Positions 32,199-41,749 of a stretch of DNA of 64,000 bases are shown piece after piece (the first letter of the stretch is position 1; the number at the start of each line of letters is the position of its first letter). Where the stretch lies: NCBI RefSeq assembly GCF_003691585.1, contig NZ_CP033169.1, positions 558,001-622,000 of the forward strand, written 5' to 3'. This DNA is from Biomaibacter acetigenes. Lineage in GTDB: Bacteria; Bacillota; Thermosediminibacteria; Thermosediminibacterales; Tepidanaerobacteraceae. The translations under genes were made by a program, and so were the position numbers. Below the pieces are notes generated by a model. That model saw nothing but the letters and a program-made list of their open reading frames with translations, ran no database searches and was not told the origin of the DNA.

Positions 32199-33122
32199 AT
32201 GGCATTAATTTTGGTTCTGATCGGAGTCTTTGGCAGTGCGTTCACAATTACGATGCTTTTATACCGATGGGTCTTCGGAGAAAGCATAAGAATGAGCAAG
32301 AGAGTGACCGAAGTGGTAGGCTCCGCCACGATACCAATCAGACAGCAGGAATTATCATTTCCTTTATTTCAGAGATTCATAAAACCCATTCTGACCGGTA
32401 CGACCGGAGCTCTGGCGCGATATATGCCTGCAGCCGGAACGGAGACGCTTGAAAAAAGGCTTTTGGAAGCGGGCAGGCCGTGGAATCTTTCCCCGCGGGA
32501 GCTGCTGGCAGTAAAGTATGTGCTGTCGGGAATGGGTGCCCTTATTTTAATAGAATTGTGGAAACTTTTGGGACAATCGGCGATACAGTCTGCGGTAATG
32601 GCCTTTGCAGGGTGCATTGCCGGGTGGATGCTGCCGGATGTGGTAATTAACTACAAAATACGGCAGCGCAAAGGGCAGGTGGAAAAAAATCTACCTGATG
32701 TGCTGGATCTTATCACTGTGTGCGTGGAAGCGGGGCTGGGTTTTGACGCCGCACTGGCAAAGGTGGTGGAAAAGTCTGGAGGAGTCCTTGCTGACGAGCT
32801 GTATCAGGTTTTACAGGAAATAAGGATGGGAAAGCCCCGGAGAGAAGCTTTGCATGAAATGGCCGAAAGAGTTGCCGTTGACGACCTGTCTAATTTTGTG
32901 GGTTCAATTATCATGGCTGAGCAGCTGGGGGTGAGCATAGGGAATGTCCTGCGCCTGCAGTCAAAGGAATCCCGACAGAAGCGCCGTCAGCATGTGGAAG
33001 AGACGGCCATGAAGGCCCCTGTAAAAATGCTCATACCCATGGTAATGTTTATTTTTCCCGCTGTGTTCATCGTCTTACTGGGACCGGCGGCAATACAGAT
33101 TATGAGGGTCTTCGGTTTTTAG
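32199..33122 (+). CDS. tadC: Tad pilus inner-membrane protein TadC
   Basis: 307 residues, second F-domain platform protein, with EKNLPDVLDLITVCVEAGLG (the TadC signature) and a C-terminal FPAVFIVLLGPAAIQ span. ATG at 32199 after AGGAGGG, 16 bp from tadB. Confidence 0.93.
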   Translation: MALILVLIGVFGSAFTITMLLYRWVFGESIRMSKRVTEVVGSATIPIRQQELSFPLFQRFIKPILTGTTGALARYMPAAGTETLEKRLLEAGRPWNLSPRELLAVKYVLSGMGALILIELWKLLGQSAIQSAVMAFAGCIAGWMLPDVVINYKIRQRKGQVEKNLPDVLDLITVCVEAGLGFDAALAKVVEKSGGVLADELYQVLQEIRMGKPRREALHEMAERVAVDDLSNFVGSIIMAEQLGVSIGNVLRLQSKESRQKRRQHVEETAMKAPVKMLIPMVMFIFPAVFIVLLGPAAIQIMRVFGF

Positions 33123-33135
33123 GAGGAGAGAAATT

Positions 33136-33486
33136 TTGAAGGCGATTAACTCAACCAGAAAAACGGTCCTGGCAGAAAAGGTTGAGACCGCCATGAATTT
33201 CACAAGAAGGCTGGCGGGATTAATTTTCACAACGAATTTTAAAACCGGTATGGCTCTGCTTATCATGCCATGTTCATCCGTACATACATGGTTCATGAGA
33301 TACGCAATCGATGTGGTTTTTCTGGACCGCGGCAACCGGATCTTAAAGGTGGCGCAATCCATCCCGCCCTTTCGGATTGGCCCGGTGGTAAGAGGGGCCG
33401 CAAAAGTGCTGGAACTGCCCGCCGGGGTGTGCAGAGCCACCGGCACAGAAATTGGCGATGTGATTGAATTTATTTTCGAGGAGTGA
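33136..33486 (+). CDS. DUF192 family protein
   Basis: 116 residues matching DUF192: RLAGLIFTTNF, the central WFMRYAIDVVFLD and the C-terminal VLELPAGVC. Family function is unknown. TTG start at 33136 with AGGAGGAG, 13 bp after tadC, and overlapping the frame before the next gene, so it is in the Tad operon. The lack of a signal peptide suggests a cytoplasmic protein. No function assigned. Confidence 0.8.
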   Translation: MKAINSTRKTVLAEKVETAMNFTRRLAGLIFTTNFKTGMALLIMPCSSVHTWFMRYAIDVVFLDRGNRILKVAQSIPPFRIGPVVRGAAKVLELPAGVCRATGTEIGDVIEFIFEE

Positions 33487-33491
33487 TAAAA

Positions 33492-34442
33492 ATGGCAAAA
33501 ATCTCATATAGAGGCGGAGGCTTTTCTCTCACCTTCCGGTTAAGTCTTGGTTTTACGCTGCTCATAACTTTTTTGATGGGGGCTGTAGGTTTTTCCATAT
33601 ATGTGAGAGAACGCAATGTGTTCATAAACGGAGTTGTAGAGAGAGGGTGGGCCATGGTGCGTCTTGTCAATACGGTTGCGTCCGAGGCTATGATGTCGGG
33701 AAATTATGCCGCACTTGGCGAGGTAATGAAAGATCTGCACGCCGACGGCTCAATCCTTGAAGCCGGAGTTTTTGACAAAAACGGCGATATAGTGGCGTCC
33801 TGCGGCTTTGCGAGCGGAGTTTCGGCCGGAGTAAAGGATATGGCAACAGTGGCAGACGCCAGAAAGCTTACAACGATAAAGGACGACAAAGGGAAGGTGA
33901 CCGCCGTCGCTTTTACATCGCCCATCTTAGACAGCGGCGGCAAATCCGTCGGCCATATTTATATGCTGACGGATTTCAGTTTTGTTGAAAGTTACCTGCG
34001 GCAAACGGTCTACAATATCATTTTCAACTTTGTGCTGGCAACTCTGGCGGGGCTTCTGCTGGCACGTCTGATAATCATCAGGGCCGTGGGCCGTCCGATA
34101 AAAGAGCTGTTACTGGCAACTGAAAGGGTAGCCATCGGCGATTTTTCGTACAAGCTGCATGTAGCCACCAGGGATGAACTGGGACGGTTGGCCAGAGCTT
34201 TTAATGCCATGAGCGGGGAGCTGGGCGTACTGTTTAATTCCATAAAAAGCATTGTAGGTGACATGTGCTCAACTTCAAAACTTATTGCAAGGCACTCGGA
34301 ACTTTTCGAAGTAGACTTTGAAAAAATGGATCCCGCCAGGCAGACGGAATTGATAAAGGAAATTAACTCGTGCGCCAGGCGCATTGCCCGTACAAGCGAA
34401 CAGCTCAACTCATTGGCACTGCAGTTTAAGACGGAAAACTAA
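33492..34442 (+). CDS. Membrane sensor with HAMP domain and no output domain
   Basis: About 316 residues. One span near residues 15-38, an extracytoplasmic domain of about 130 residues (single-Cache-like; ends LDSGGKSVGHIYMLTDFS), a second span near 175-200, then a HAMP domain (RAVGRPIKELLLATERVAIG) and a short helical tail. There is no His kinase, methyl-accepting or cyclase domain. The next gene encodes a soluble DegS-like kinase. ATG 33492 is preferred over the in-frame GTG at 33483, which lies in the SD (GAGGAG). Confidence 0.75.
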   Translation: MAKISYRGGGFSLTFRLSLGFTLLITFLMGAVGFSIYVRERNVFINGVVERGWAMVRLVNTVASEAMMSGNYAALGEVMKDLHADGSILEAGVFDKNGDIVASCGFASGVSAGVKDMATVADARKLTTIKDDKGKVTAVAFTSPILDSGGKSVGHIYMLTDFSFVESYLRQTVYNIIFNFVLATLAGLLLARLIIIRAVGRPIKELLLATERVAIGDFSYKLHVATRDELGRLARAFNAMSGELGVLFNSIKSIVGDMCSTSKLIARHSELFEVDFEKMDPARQTELIKEINSCARRIARTSEQLNSLALQFKTEN

Positions 34443-34580
34443 TATGCAGACTAATATATAATTCATATGTATTTTTTTATAAATTGTTTTAGAAAACCCT
34501 AAAATTTATAAAAATTATTTCGCATATTATATAATGAAGGCTCCTGAATAAATCAATTTATTATTAAAGGATGAAAAGCT

Positions 34581-35780
34581 TTGGTCAACATTGAAAACCT
34601 CGAGAAGATAATACAAAAGACGCGAAGAATTGTCGAAAAGAGCAAAGAGGAACTCTACCGGCTGGGAGAGAGCGCAAGGCTGGAATATGAGAGGACAAAG
34701 CAGGAACTGGAGTCGGTAAAAAAGGAAATAGCGAGTATTATCAAAGAGGTTGACGACATGGAAAAAAATTACAATCAGTCGAGGATTCGTTTAATGGAAG
34801 TCAGCCGGGATTTTAAACATTACAGCGAAGAACAGATTAAAGAAGCTTACGAAGAAGCCAATAAAAAACAGATAGAGCTTTTGAGCAAGCGTGAGAAAGA
34901 AAAATTGCTTCGTCTGCAGAGGGACCACCTTGAAAGGAACCTGAAAAACCTGGAGGTTACCATAAAGCGTTCGGAAGAATTGATGGCAAACGTGGGAATG
35001 GTGTTAAAGATATTGAGCAACGATCTTGAGTCCATCGGCAATAAGATAGGGGAAATGCAGCAAATGCAGGCTCTGGGCCTTTCTGTTATCATGGCGCAGG
35101 AAGAAGAGCGCAAGCGGGTGGCCAGGGAGATTCACGACGGGCCCGCCCAGAGCCTGGCAAATATAGTAATGAGGGCGGAGTTCTGTATGAAGCTGATGGA
35201 AGTCAATCCATCGATGCTGAAGGATGAACTGTACGGTTTGATGGATCTGGTGCGCAGGAGCCTCCAGGACGTACGGAAAATAATTTTCGACCTTCGCCCC
35301 ATGGCCCTTGACGATCTGGGCCTTGTACCCGCCCTCAAGCGCTACGTTGAACAATATATGAAGGACTATGGTATCTACATCGAAATAATAGTAATGGGCA
35401 ATGAATATGAGCTTTCCTCTTCCCTGGTGGTGGCCCTTTTTCGGGTCATCCAGGAATCAATGACAAATATCAGGAAATACGCCAGAGCAACGGAAGTATT
35501 GATAAAAATCGAATTCTTGAAAAACAGGATAAATGTGGTCGTTCGGGACAACGGCTGCGGTTTCGACGTAGAAAAAGTGATGGCCGAAAAAAGCGGCATG
35601 GCCTTCGGGCTTATCGGGATGAGGGAGCGAATTCAGTTGCTAAAAGGCAAGTTTGAAGTAAAATCTTCCCCGGGCCACGGGACGGAAGTGATTTTAAGCG
35701 TGCCGACGGCCCATGAGGAAAATGGTCTGGCCGGAGTTCGGAGAGGTGAGCATGTTGCAGGAAAGCAAAAAACAAATTAA
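34581..35780 (+). CDS. DegS-like soluble sensor histidine kinase
   Basis: 399 residues with no membrane span. N-terminal half is a long coiled coil rich in Lys and Glu (residues 1-150), as in Bacillus DegS. Then HisKA_3 with phospho-acceptor His185 (AREIHDGPAQSLANI) and HATPase (VIQESMTNIRKYARA, DNGCGFDVEK, GLIGMRERI). TTG start at 34581. The response regulator start lies inside its 3' end (29-bp overlap), so they are a pair. The signal may come from the HAMP protein upstream. Confidence 0.9.
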   Translation: MVNIENLEKIIQKTRRIVEKSKEELYRLGESARLEYERTKQELESVKKEIASIIKEVDDMEKNYNQSRIRLMEVSRDFKHYSEEQIKEAYEEANKKQIELLSKREKEKLLRLQRDHLERNLKNLEVTIKRSEELMANVGMVLKILSNDLESIGNKIGEMQQMQALGLSVIMAQEEERKRVAREIHDGPAQSLANIVMRAEFCMKLMEVNPSMLKDELYGLMDLVRRSLQDVRKIIFDLRPMALDDLGLVPALKRYVEQYMKDYGIYIEIIVMGNEYELSSSLVVALFRVIQESMTNIRKYARATEVLIKIEFLKNRINVVVRDNGCGFDVEKVMAEKSGMAFGLIGMRERIQLLKGKFEVKSSPGHGTEVILSVPTAHEENGLAGVRRGEHVAGKQKTN

Positions 35781-36423
35781 AGTAATTATTGCCGATGACC
35801 ATGCCCTTCTTCGGGAGGGCATAATAAAAATCCTTTCGCTGGAACCGGATATTGTCGTGGTGGGGGAAGCCGAAGACGGCGATCAGGCGATAGAGCTTGC
35901 AAGAAATACCGAGGTCGATATTATACTGATGGATATAAACATGCCCAATGTTAACGGCATAAAAGCCACGCAAATAATAAAAGCGGAAAAGCCGGAGATA
36001 AGTATAATAGCCCTCACGATTCACGACCAGGAAGAGTATTTGTTTGAGCTTATAAGGAGCGGCATTTCCGGCTACGTCTTAAAGGATGTCAGGCCCCAGG
36101 AACTTGTGAAGACCATCCGGTGCGTGGCGGAAGGACAGGCCTTTATTCCTCCTGCACTCACCCCAAAGGTCTTCAAAGAACTCAACCGGCTTTCGAAAAA
36201 AAAGGAAGAAGAATCTCGACATCATTTTGACTTGACAGAGCGAGAAATGGAGGTGCTGCAGCAGATCTCCATGGGGCTTTCCAACAGGGAGATAGCCGAA
36301 AATCTCTACATAACCGAAAAGACGGTAAAGAACCACCTGACCAACATATTCCAGAAAATCGGTGTTACGGACCGCACCCAGGCCGTGCTGTTTGCAATCA
36401 AGCACAATCTGGTGGAAACCTGA
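35752..36423 (+). CDS. DegU-like response regulator, NarL/LuxR type
   Basis: About 223 residues. Receiver domain with VIIADDHALLREGI and phospho-acceptor Asp61 (LMDINMPNVNG), then a LuxR-type helix-turn-helix (LTEREMEVLQQISMGLSNRE, TEKTVKNHLTNIFQKI). ATG 35752 has GGAGAGGTGAG just upstream; an in-frame ATG at 35713 lacks an SD. Likely controls the Tad operon or its own operon (inference). A terminator follows. Confidence 0.9.
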   Translation: MLQESKKQIKVIIADDHALLREGIIKILSLEPDIVVVGEAEDGDQAIELARNTEVDIILMDINMPNVNGIKATQIIKAEKPEISIIALTIHDQEEYLFELIRSGISGYVLKDVRPQELVKTIRCVAEGQAFIPPALTPKVFKELNRLSKKKEEESRHHFDLTEREMEVLQQISMGLSNREIAENLYITEKTVKNHLTNIFQKIGVTDRTQAVLFAIKHNLVET

Positions 36424-36477
36424 CGTAGCATCATTTGCCGGCTAAGTTGCATTACTTTACATTTAGACTAACTTAAC

Positions 36478-36506
36478 AAAAAAGCACCCTCATGGGTGTT
36501 TTTTTG
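36478..36506 (+). terminator. Terminator after degU-like gene, possibly bidirectional
   Basis: AAAAAAGCACCC-TCAT-GGGTGTTTTTTT hairpin with T tract on one side and A tract on the other. Confidence 0.85.
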
Positions 36507-36690
36507 TTCGTACCGCCTGTTTGCTAAGCCGATGGGTTGACCCTTCGATTGGATGCGCCCGGCAAGGGTTAAGCTTAAGCAGCTTGGTTTTCAAGGCCGC
36601 TTAAAAAATCAATGTAAGCCCGGCCACTTTACAAAATGCCTGCCAAAACCCCTTGACTTTTTCGAAACAGCCCCATAATCGAAGGAGAAA

Positions 36691-36822
36691 TTTGACCTTT
36701 CCCTGCTTTTTATGCAAACAGGAATCGTTAAGCATTCAGGTGTATCTAGCTGGTTGATGGCTTTTGCCTATATTTGCGGCCTGATTGCTCAAAAGGCTTC
36801 TGTAAACCAGAACGCAAAATAA
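36691..36822 (+). pseudogene. N-terminal remnant of an IS transposase
   Basis: Frame reads FDLSLLFMQTGIVKHSGVSS then WLMAFAYICGLIAQKASVNQ and a TAA at 36820. It resembles the N-terminus of IS4/IS701-type transposases in clostridia. It is preceded by GGAGAAA but no start codon in frame, and nothing of the catalytic core follows. The rest of the 36507-36862 gap holds no recognisable gene. Confidence 0.5.
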
Positions 36823-36862
36823 TTGGGGGCCAGTACAGTTATAGGTCAATTTTTATAAATTA

Positions 36863-36891
36863 TTGTTTTATTAACCGGAATCTAGTATAAT
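36863..36891 (+). promoter_or_regulatory. Sigma-A promoter of the hemA operon
   Basis: TTGTTT, 17-bp spacer, TATAAT. It predicts a leader of about 130 nt before hemA, in which no clear riboswitch is seen. Confidence 0.75.
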
Positions 36892-37030
36892 CAAAAATCG
36901 AAAGATAATTAAACTAAACCTGAATCCGCGACAAATAAAAACAAAATATATTGTACAAAGAAGAAAAATATAGATTACCCGGTTGTGGCGAAAGATATAA
37001 CAGCTCTTTTAAAGGAGATGGGTTTTAAAA

Positions 37031-38290
37031 ATGAAGCTTGAGTATTTATACATAGTTGGAACCGACCGGAGGGCCCCTGTAGATGTGAGAGAAAAGGTAT
37101 CTTTTGGGAAAAAAGCGGCTGATGCTCTGACAAAGATAAAGGAGATGGAAGGGATTTCAGAAGCTGCTGTGCTTTCTACATGTCACAGGAGTGAGATTTA
37201 TTTTATATCTACCAGTTCAGATGACGGCAGTGTAAGTAAGTTTTTCAGCGAATTTTTTAATATAGACGAAAATGTATTAAAGCCTTATCTTTTTACATTA
37301 CGGGGGCGTGATGCGGTGGAACACCTCTTCAGGGTGGCCTGCGGGCTGGAATCAATGGTGTTAGGCGAAGACCAGATCCTGGGGCAGGTAAAGGAAGCGG
37401 GGGATATGGCACGGGAGGCGGGTATCTCCGGCAAAATTTTAAACAAGCTGTTCCGGGATGCCGTGACGATTGGCAAGAGGGCAAGAACAGAGACGCACAT
37501 AACGGACCACCCGCTGTCCATAAGTTACATTGCGGTTAAATTTATTCAGGAAGTTTTCGGAGATCTAGATGATAAAACGGCTTATGTAATCGGGACGGGA
37601 GAGATGGGGAAACTTGTTATTAAATACCTGTTGGAAAAAAGAATCAAAAATGTTTTTGTTTCCAACAGGACTCATTCCAAAGTAATAGATTTAAAACGGG
37701 AGATACCGGCAATTCAGGTGATTCCCTACGAACAAAAATACGAAAAGATAGCTCAAAGTGATATCGTAATAAGCGCCACCGATGCCCCGCATTATACGGT
37801 GGATTATGATAAATTCAAGGCAAGCTTTAACGGTAGAAAAATATGCATGGTAGATATCGCACTACCAAGGGACATCGATCCCAGGATAGGTGAAATAGAT
37901 GGAATCGCCTTGTATACCATCGATGATCTGAAAAACGCGGCAGAGGAGAACAGAAAAAAGAGGGAGAAGCAGATTGCCATAATAGAGAATATGGTGAATG
38001 AAGCTGTGACAGATTTCGTAAAATGGCATAATGCTCTCTTGATAGTTCCGGTTATAAAACATCTCAATGATTATGCAGCAAATGTTTGCCATGCAGAATA
38101 CGAAAGGGCTATAAATAAATTGACAGGAATCGAGGAAAGGGAGAGGCAACAAATAAAGTACTCCCTGGAGAGAGTTGGCGCCAAGATCGTGAACCATTAT
38201 TTAATGGGATTAAAAGCCCTGGCAGAGGCAGACAAGCTCGATCCATCGGTGCTCGAAGTTTTTGAATCCACAAACAGAAATACAATATAA
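37031..38290 (+). CDS. hemA: Glutamyl-tRNA reductase
   Basis: First committed step of the C5 tetrapyrrole pathway: glutamyl-tRNA to glutamate-1-semialdehyde. 419 residues. Catalytic Cys51 in LSTCHRSEIYF (usually STCNR), GLESMVLGEDQILGQVKEA, and the NADPH motif VIGTGEMGKLVIKYL. ATG at 37031 after AAAGGAGAT. First gene of a run that leads to siroheme. Confidence 0.95.
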   Translation: MKLEYLYIVGTDRRAPVDVREKVSFGKKAADALTKIKEMEGISEAAVLSTCHRSEIYFISTSSDDGSVSKFFSEFFNIDENVLKPYLFTLRGRDAVEHLFRVACGLESMVLGEDQILGQVKEAGDMAREAGISGKILNKLFRDAVTIGKRARTETHITDHPLSISYIAVKFIQEVFGDLDDKTAYVIGTGEMGKLVIKYLLEKRIKNVFVSNRTHSKVIDLKREIPAIQVIPYEQKYEKIAQSDIVISATDAPHYTVDYDKFKASFNGRKICMVDIALPRDIDPRIGEIDGIALYTIDDLKNAAEENRKKREKQIAIIENMVNEAVTDFVKWHNALLIVPVIKHLNDYAANVCHAEYERAINKLTGIEERERQQIKYSLERVGAKIVNHYLMGLKALAEADKLDPSVLEVFESTNRNTI

Positions 38291-38309
38291 TTTTTCCCAG
38301 GAGGCGATT

Positions 38310-39197
38310 ATAACGAAAAGACTTTTACGGGCAGGAAGCAGGGAAAGTAAACTGGCTTTAATACAGACTAATATTGTCATAGAACAATTAAAAAGGCATT
38401 ATCCCGACTGGGAATTTGAAATAGTAAGAATAAAGACCCAGGGAGATAAGTTTCTCAATGCTGCTTTGGGCGAAGTTGGGGGAAAGGGGCTCTTTGTAAA
38501 AGAGATTGAGGAAGCGTTGTTTTCCGGTGCCATAGACATGGCGGTGCACAGCATGAAAGATGTGCCATCAGAGCTGCCGGAGGGGCTTCATATCTCGGCT
38601 GTCACTAAAAGAGAGGACCCGAGGGATGTCTTTATATCGATGAACGGGATGAGATTTTCGGAACTTGCAACCGGGGCCCGGATAGGCACCTCCAGTTTAA
38701 GAAGGGCCGTCCAGCTAAAAGCCATAAGGCCCGATGTAGAGATATTACCCATCAGGGGAAACGTTTCCACGAGAATAAAAAAAATGCGGGAACTGGACCT
38801 GGCCGGGATCGTGCTGGCGGCTGCGGGGATAAAGCGGCTGGGTATGGAGGAGGTTATTACGGAGTATTTTACCCCGGAGATGATGGTACCGGCTGTAGGC
38901 CAGGGGTCCCTTACCGTAGAGACCCGTATAGACGATGAATTAAGCGAACTTATCAGATGCATAAACGACACCAATACGGAAAGCGCTGTAAAAGCCGAAA
39001 GGGCCTTCATGCAGGCCCTCGGGGGAAGCTGCAAAATCCCTATAGGAGCTTATGCCGAAGTTGAGGGGAACACCCTGACTTTAATCGGAATGGTAGAGAA
39101 AGATGGAATAATAAAAAAGGGCAGCATATCGCAGAAGGTATCTCTTGCAGAAGAAGCGGGCATAAAACTTGCTAAAGAATTAGGTGAGCTGCAATGA
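38310..39197 (+). CDS. hemC: Porphobilinogen deaminase, with a non-standard start codon
   Basis: Joins four porphobilinogen units to hydroxymethylbilane. Family motifs: RLLRAGSRESKLALIQT, VHSMKDVPSELPEGL, RIGTSSLRRAVQL and the dipyrromethane cofactor Cys in GGSCKIPIGAY. The conserved N-terminus begins at TKRLLRAGSRES, right after AGGAGG (38299-38304), yet no ATG, GTG or TTG lies there. ATA at 38310 has ideal 5-nt spacing; ATT at 38307 and ACG at 38313 are alternatives. The only standard in-frame start is TTG at 38262, inside hemA and with no SD. Ends with ATGA overlap to the next gene. Confidence 0.88.
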   Translation: MTKRLLRAGSRESKLALIQTNIVIEQLKRHYPDWEFEIVRIKTQGDKFLNAALGEVGGKGLFVKEIEEALFSGAIDMAVHSMKDVPSELPEGLHISAVTKREDPRDVFISMNGMRFSELATGARIGTSSLRRAVQLKAIRPDVEILPIRGNVSTRIKKMRELDLAGIVLAAAGIKRLGMEEVITEYFTPEMMVPAVGQGSLTVETRIDDELSELIRCINDTNTESAVKAERAFMQALGGSCKIPIGAYAEVEGNTLTLIGMVEKDGIIKKGSISQKVSLAEEAGIKLAKELGELQ

Positions 39198-40714
39198 AAG
39201 GAAAGGTATACCTCATCGGAGCGGGGCCCGGCGACCCGGGCCTCCTGACGTTGAAAGCCGTAGATGTCATAAAAAGAGCTAATACTATAGTCTTTGATAG
39301 ATTAATAAATTATGAAATATTAAAGCTTGCCCGGCCTGGGGCCGAACTCATCGACGTGGGTAAAATGCCCGGCCATCATCCAATACCCCAGGAGATAATA
39401 AACGGAATTTTGGCAGAAAAAGCCGTCGAGGGCAGGGCGGTAGCCCGACTGAAGGGAGGAGACCCCTTCGTGTTCGGCAGGGGAGGAGAGGAAGCATTGT
39501 TCTTAGAAGAAAAAGGGATACCCTTTGAGGTAATACCTGGCGTTACCTCTGCGGTTTCCGTCTTAGCCTATGCGGGTATACCTATAACCCACCGGGATCT
39601 TTCCTCATCCTTTCACGTAATCACTGGCCATGAAGCCGAGGCCAAGAAGGATAACCTCGACTGGGGAGCTATCTCAAAGTTAAACGGCACCCTGGTATTT
39701 TTGATGGGCGTTAAAAATATGGATTTTATTACCAAAAGCCTCATAAAATACGGCAAATCCGCCGCCACTCCGGCTGCCGTCATAATGAATGGCACGACCC
39801 CGGGCCAGAGGGTTGTAGTTGGAAGCCTTTCGGATATTTCTGAAAAGACAAGAAAAAACGGCATAAAAAACCCTGCGGTTATAGTTATCGGCGATGTAAT
39901 AAACTTAAGGCAGAATCTTAACTGGTACGAGACAAAAAAACTTTTCGGGAAAAGGATTCTTATAACCGGAATGAACGAGCGGGAGGAATGGGAAGCAGGT
40001 TTTACTAAAAATGATTCTGTAACCGCTCTAATAGATGAAGGAGCAGAGGTCATACATTGTCCCGCCTTAAAAATAATACATGTCCTTGAGAATATAGAAA
40101 AACTGCTCAATGAAATTGTAAATTACGATATCCTTATATTCACCAGTAAAAACGGTGTGGAAAGCTTTAGCAGGGCTATGCGGGAAAAAAGATTTGATGT
40201 CAGGAGATTAAACAATATCAGGATAGCAGCAGTGGGTTCCAAGACAAAGGAAAAACTGGAAGAAATGCTAATTTACCCGGATATTATACCACAGGAATTT
40301 ACATCAAGTGCCCTCCTTGATGTAATTAAAGAAGAAAAAATTGGAAAGAACGCTGCCGTAATTACCTCCGACATCGGGGGTAAGGATCTGATGAATGGTT
40401 TAGAACAGCTTGGCTTGAAACCACGGAAAATAATCGCTTATAAAAACCAGCCCAATTATGAAATCAGGGAGCGGTTCCTCGAGGAATTTAAAAGAGGCAT
40501 TGATATTGCTATATTTACGAGTCCATCCACATTTTACTATATGAAAGAGATAGCAGGGGAGACCATGGGGGGAATTAGCAAATCTATCATTGCCGCCATA
40601 GGCCCCACCACAAAAAAGGCCATTGAAGGTGAAGGGTACAGGGTAGATGTAATACCCCGGGAGCATACGATGGAAGGTGTCATAAGAGAGATACTGGAAT
40701 ATAAAAATCTTTAA
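39194..40714 (+). CDS. cobA-hemD: Uroporphyrinogen-III C-methyltransferase/uroporphyrinogen-III synthase fusion
   Basis: 506 residues, two enzymes in one chain. The N-terminal half (1-250) is the SAM-dependent methyltransferase (GAGPGDPGLLTLKAVDVIKR, LKGGDPFVFGRGGEE, ITGHEA). The C-terminal half (about 255-500) is HemD, with two Rossmann-like lobes (KRILITGMNE, DILIFTSKNGVESF, DIAIFTSPSTFYYM). Produces precorrin-2 from hydroxymethylbilane. ATG overlaps the hemC stop by 4 nt. The fusion is common in clostridia. Confidence 0.95.
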   Translation: MKGKVYLIGAGPGDPGLLTLKAVDVIKRANTIVFDRLINYEILKLARPGAELIDVGKMPGHHPIPQEIINGILAEKAVEGRAVARLKGGDPFVFGRGGEEALFLEEKGIPFEVIPGVTSAVSVLAYAGIPITHRDLSSSFHVITGHEAEAKKDNLDWGAISKLNGTLVFLMGVKNMDFITKSLIKYGKSAATPAAVIMNGTTPGQRVVVGSLSDISEKTRKNGIKNPAVIVIGDVINLRQNLNWYETKKLFGKRILITGMNEREEWEAGFTKNDSVTALIDEGAEVIHCPALKIIHVLENIEKLLNEIVNYDILIFTSKNGVESFSRAMREKRFDVRRLNNIRIAAVGSKTKEKLEEMLIYPDIIPQEFTSSALLDVIKEEKIGKNAAVITSDIGGKDLMNGLEQLGLKPRKIIAYKNQPNYEIRERFLEEFKRGIDIAIFTSPSTFYYMKEIAGETMGGISKSIIAAIGPTTKKAIEGEGYRVDVIPREHTMEGVIREILEYKNL

Positions 40715-40774
40715 ACTAGCATGTTTAAACTGCAACTTTGAACAGCAATATAAATATAGGAGAAGGTGGATGAA

Positions 40775-41749
40775 ATGGAGTTTATCAAAAGGCCAAGGAG
40801 ACTTAGATTAAATAGTGCCATAAGAGATATGGTACGAGAGACGAGGCTCGATGTAAAGGACCTCATATATCCTCTTTTTGTGGTGCATGGGGAAAAGGTT
40901 AAGCAGGAAATAAACTCTATGCCCGGGGTGTATCGCTTTTCCATAGATACACTGGTGGAAGAGGTAAAAGAAATTTACAGCCTCGGTATCCCGGCAATTC
41001 TCCTCTTCGGCGTGCCATCCGTCAAGGATGAGGTAGGGAGTGAGGCATATGCCGATGACGGCATCGTGCAAAGGGCCATAAAAGCCGTGAAAGATGCCGT
41101 GCCTTCAATGTTTGTTATAACTGATGTTTGCATGTGCGGCTATACCAGCCACGGCCATTGCGGAATAGTTGAGAGAGGCTATGTGGTAAATGACAAAACT
41201 GTGGAACTGATTTCAAAAACGGCCCTTTCCCATGCAAGAGCAGGAGCCGATATGGTGGCCCCTTCGGACATGATGGACGGGCGCGTAGGTGCCATAAGAA
41301 AACTGCTTGATGAAAAAGGTTATTCAAATGTTTCGATAATGGCCTACAGCGCAAAATACGCTTCAGCTTTTTTCGGTCCTTTCCGGGAGGCTGCCGAATC
41401 CGCTCCGAAATTCGGGGACAGGAAAACGTATCAGATGGACCCCGCTAACTCCGATGAGGCCATGAGGGAAATTAAGCTCGATATAGAGGAAGGTTCCGAC
41501 ATAGTAATGGTAAAGCCTGCCCTGTCGTATCTGGATATAATAAGGCGGGCAAAGGAAAGTTTTAATATTCCTGTTGCGGCCTACAATGTGAGCGGCGAGT
41601 ATGCTATGTTGAAGGCCGCGGCGAAGATGGGATGGCTTGATGAAAAGGCTGTCGCTATGGAAATCCTAACATCGATAAAGAGAGCGGGAGCCGATTTGAT
41701 AATAACCTATTTTGCCAAGGATGTGGCGACATGGCTTACTACCCGGTGA
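40775..41749 (+). CDS. hemB: Porphobilinogen synthase (5-aminolevulinate dehydratase)
   Basis: About 324 residues. Zinc-type metal site [15 protein letters not shown], catalytic lysines in [16 protein letters not shown] and [17 protein letters not shown] at 40775 with GGAGAAGG 8 nt upstream; an in-frame GTG at 40766 lies in the SD. Its 3' end overlaps the next gene by 19 bp. Confidence 0.95.
   Translation: MEFIKRPRRLRLNSAIRDMVRETRLDVKDLIYPLFVVHGEKVKQEINSMPGVYRFSIDTLVEEVKEIYSLGIPAILLFGVPSVKDEVGSEAYADDGIVQRAIKAVKDAVPSMFVITDVCMCGYTSHGHCGIVERGYVVNDKTVELISKTALSHARAGADMVAPSDMMDGRVGAIRKLLDEKGYSNVSIMAYSAKYASAFFGPFREAAESAPKFGDRKTYQMDPANSDEAMREIKLDIEEGSDIVMVKPALSYLDIIRRAKESFNIPVAAYNVSGEYAMLKAAAKMGWLDEKAVAMEILTSIKRAGADLIITYFAKDVATWLTTR

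Noticed and set aside
38262-38309. TTG at 38262 as the simple start of hemC
   Set aside because: Kept as an alternative but not preferred: no SD, it lies inside hemA, and it adds 16 residues ahead of the conserved HemC N-terminus while a perfect SD lies downstream.
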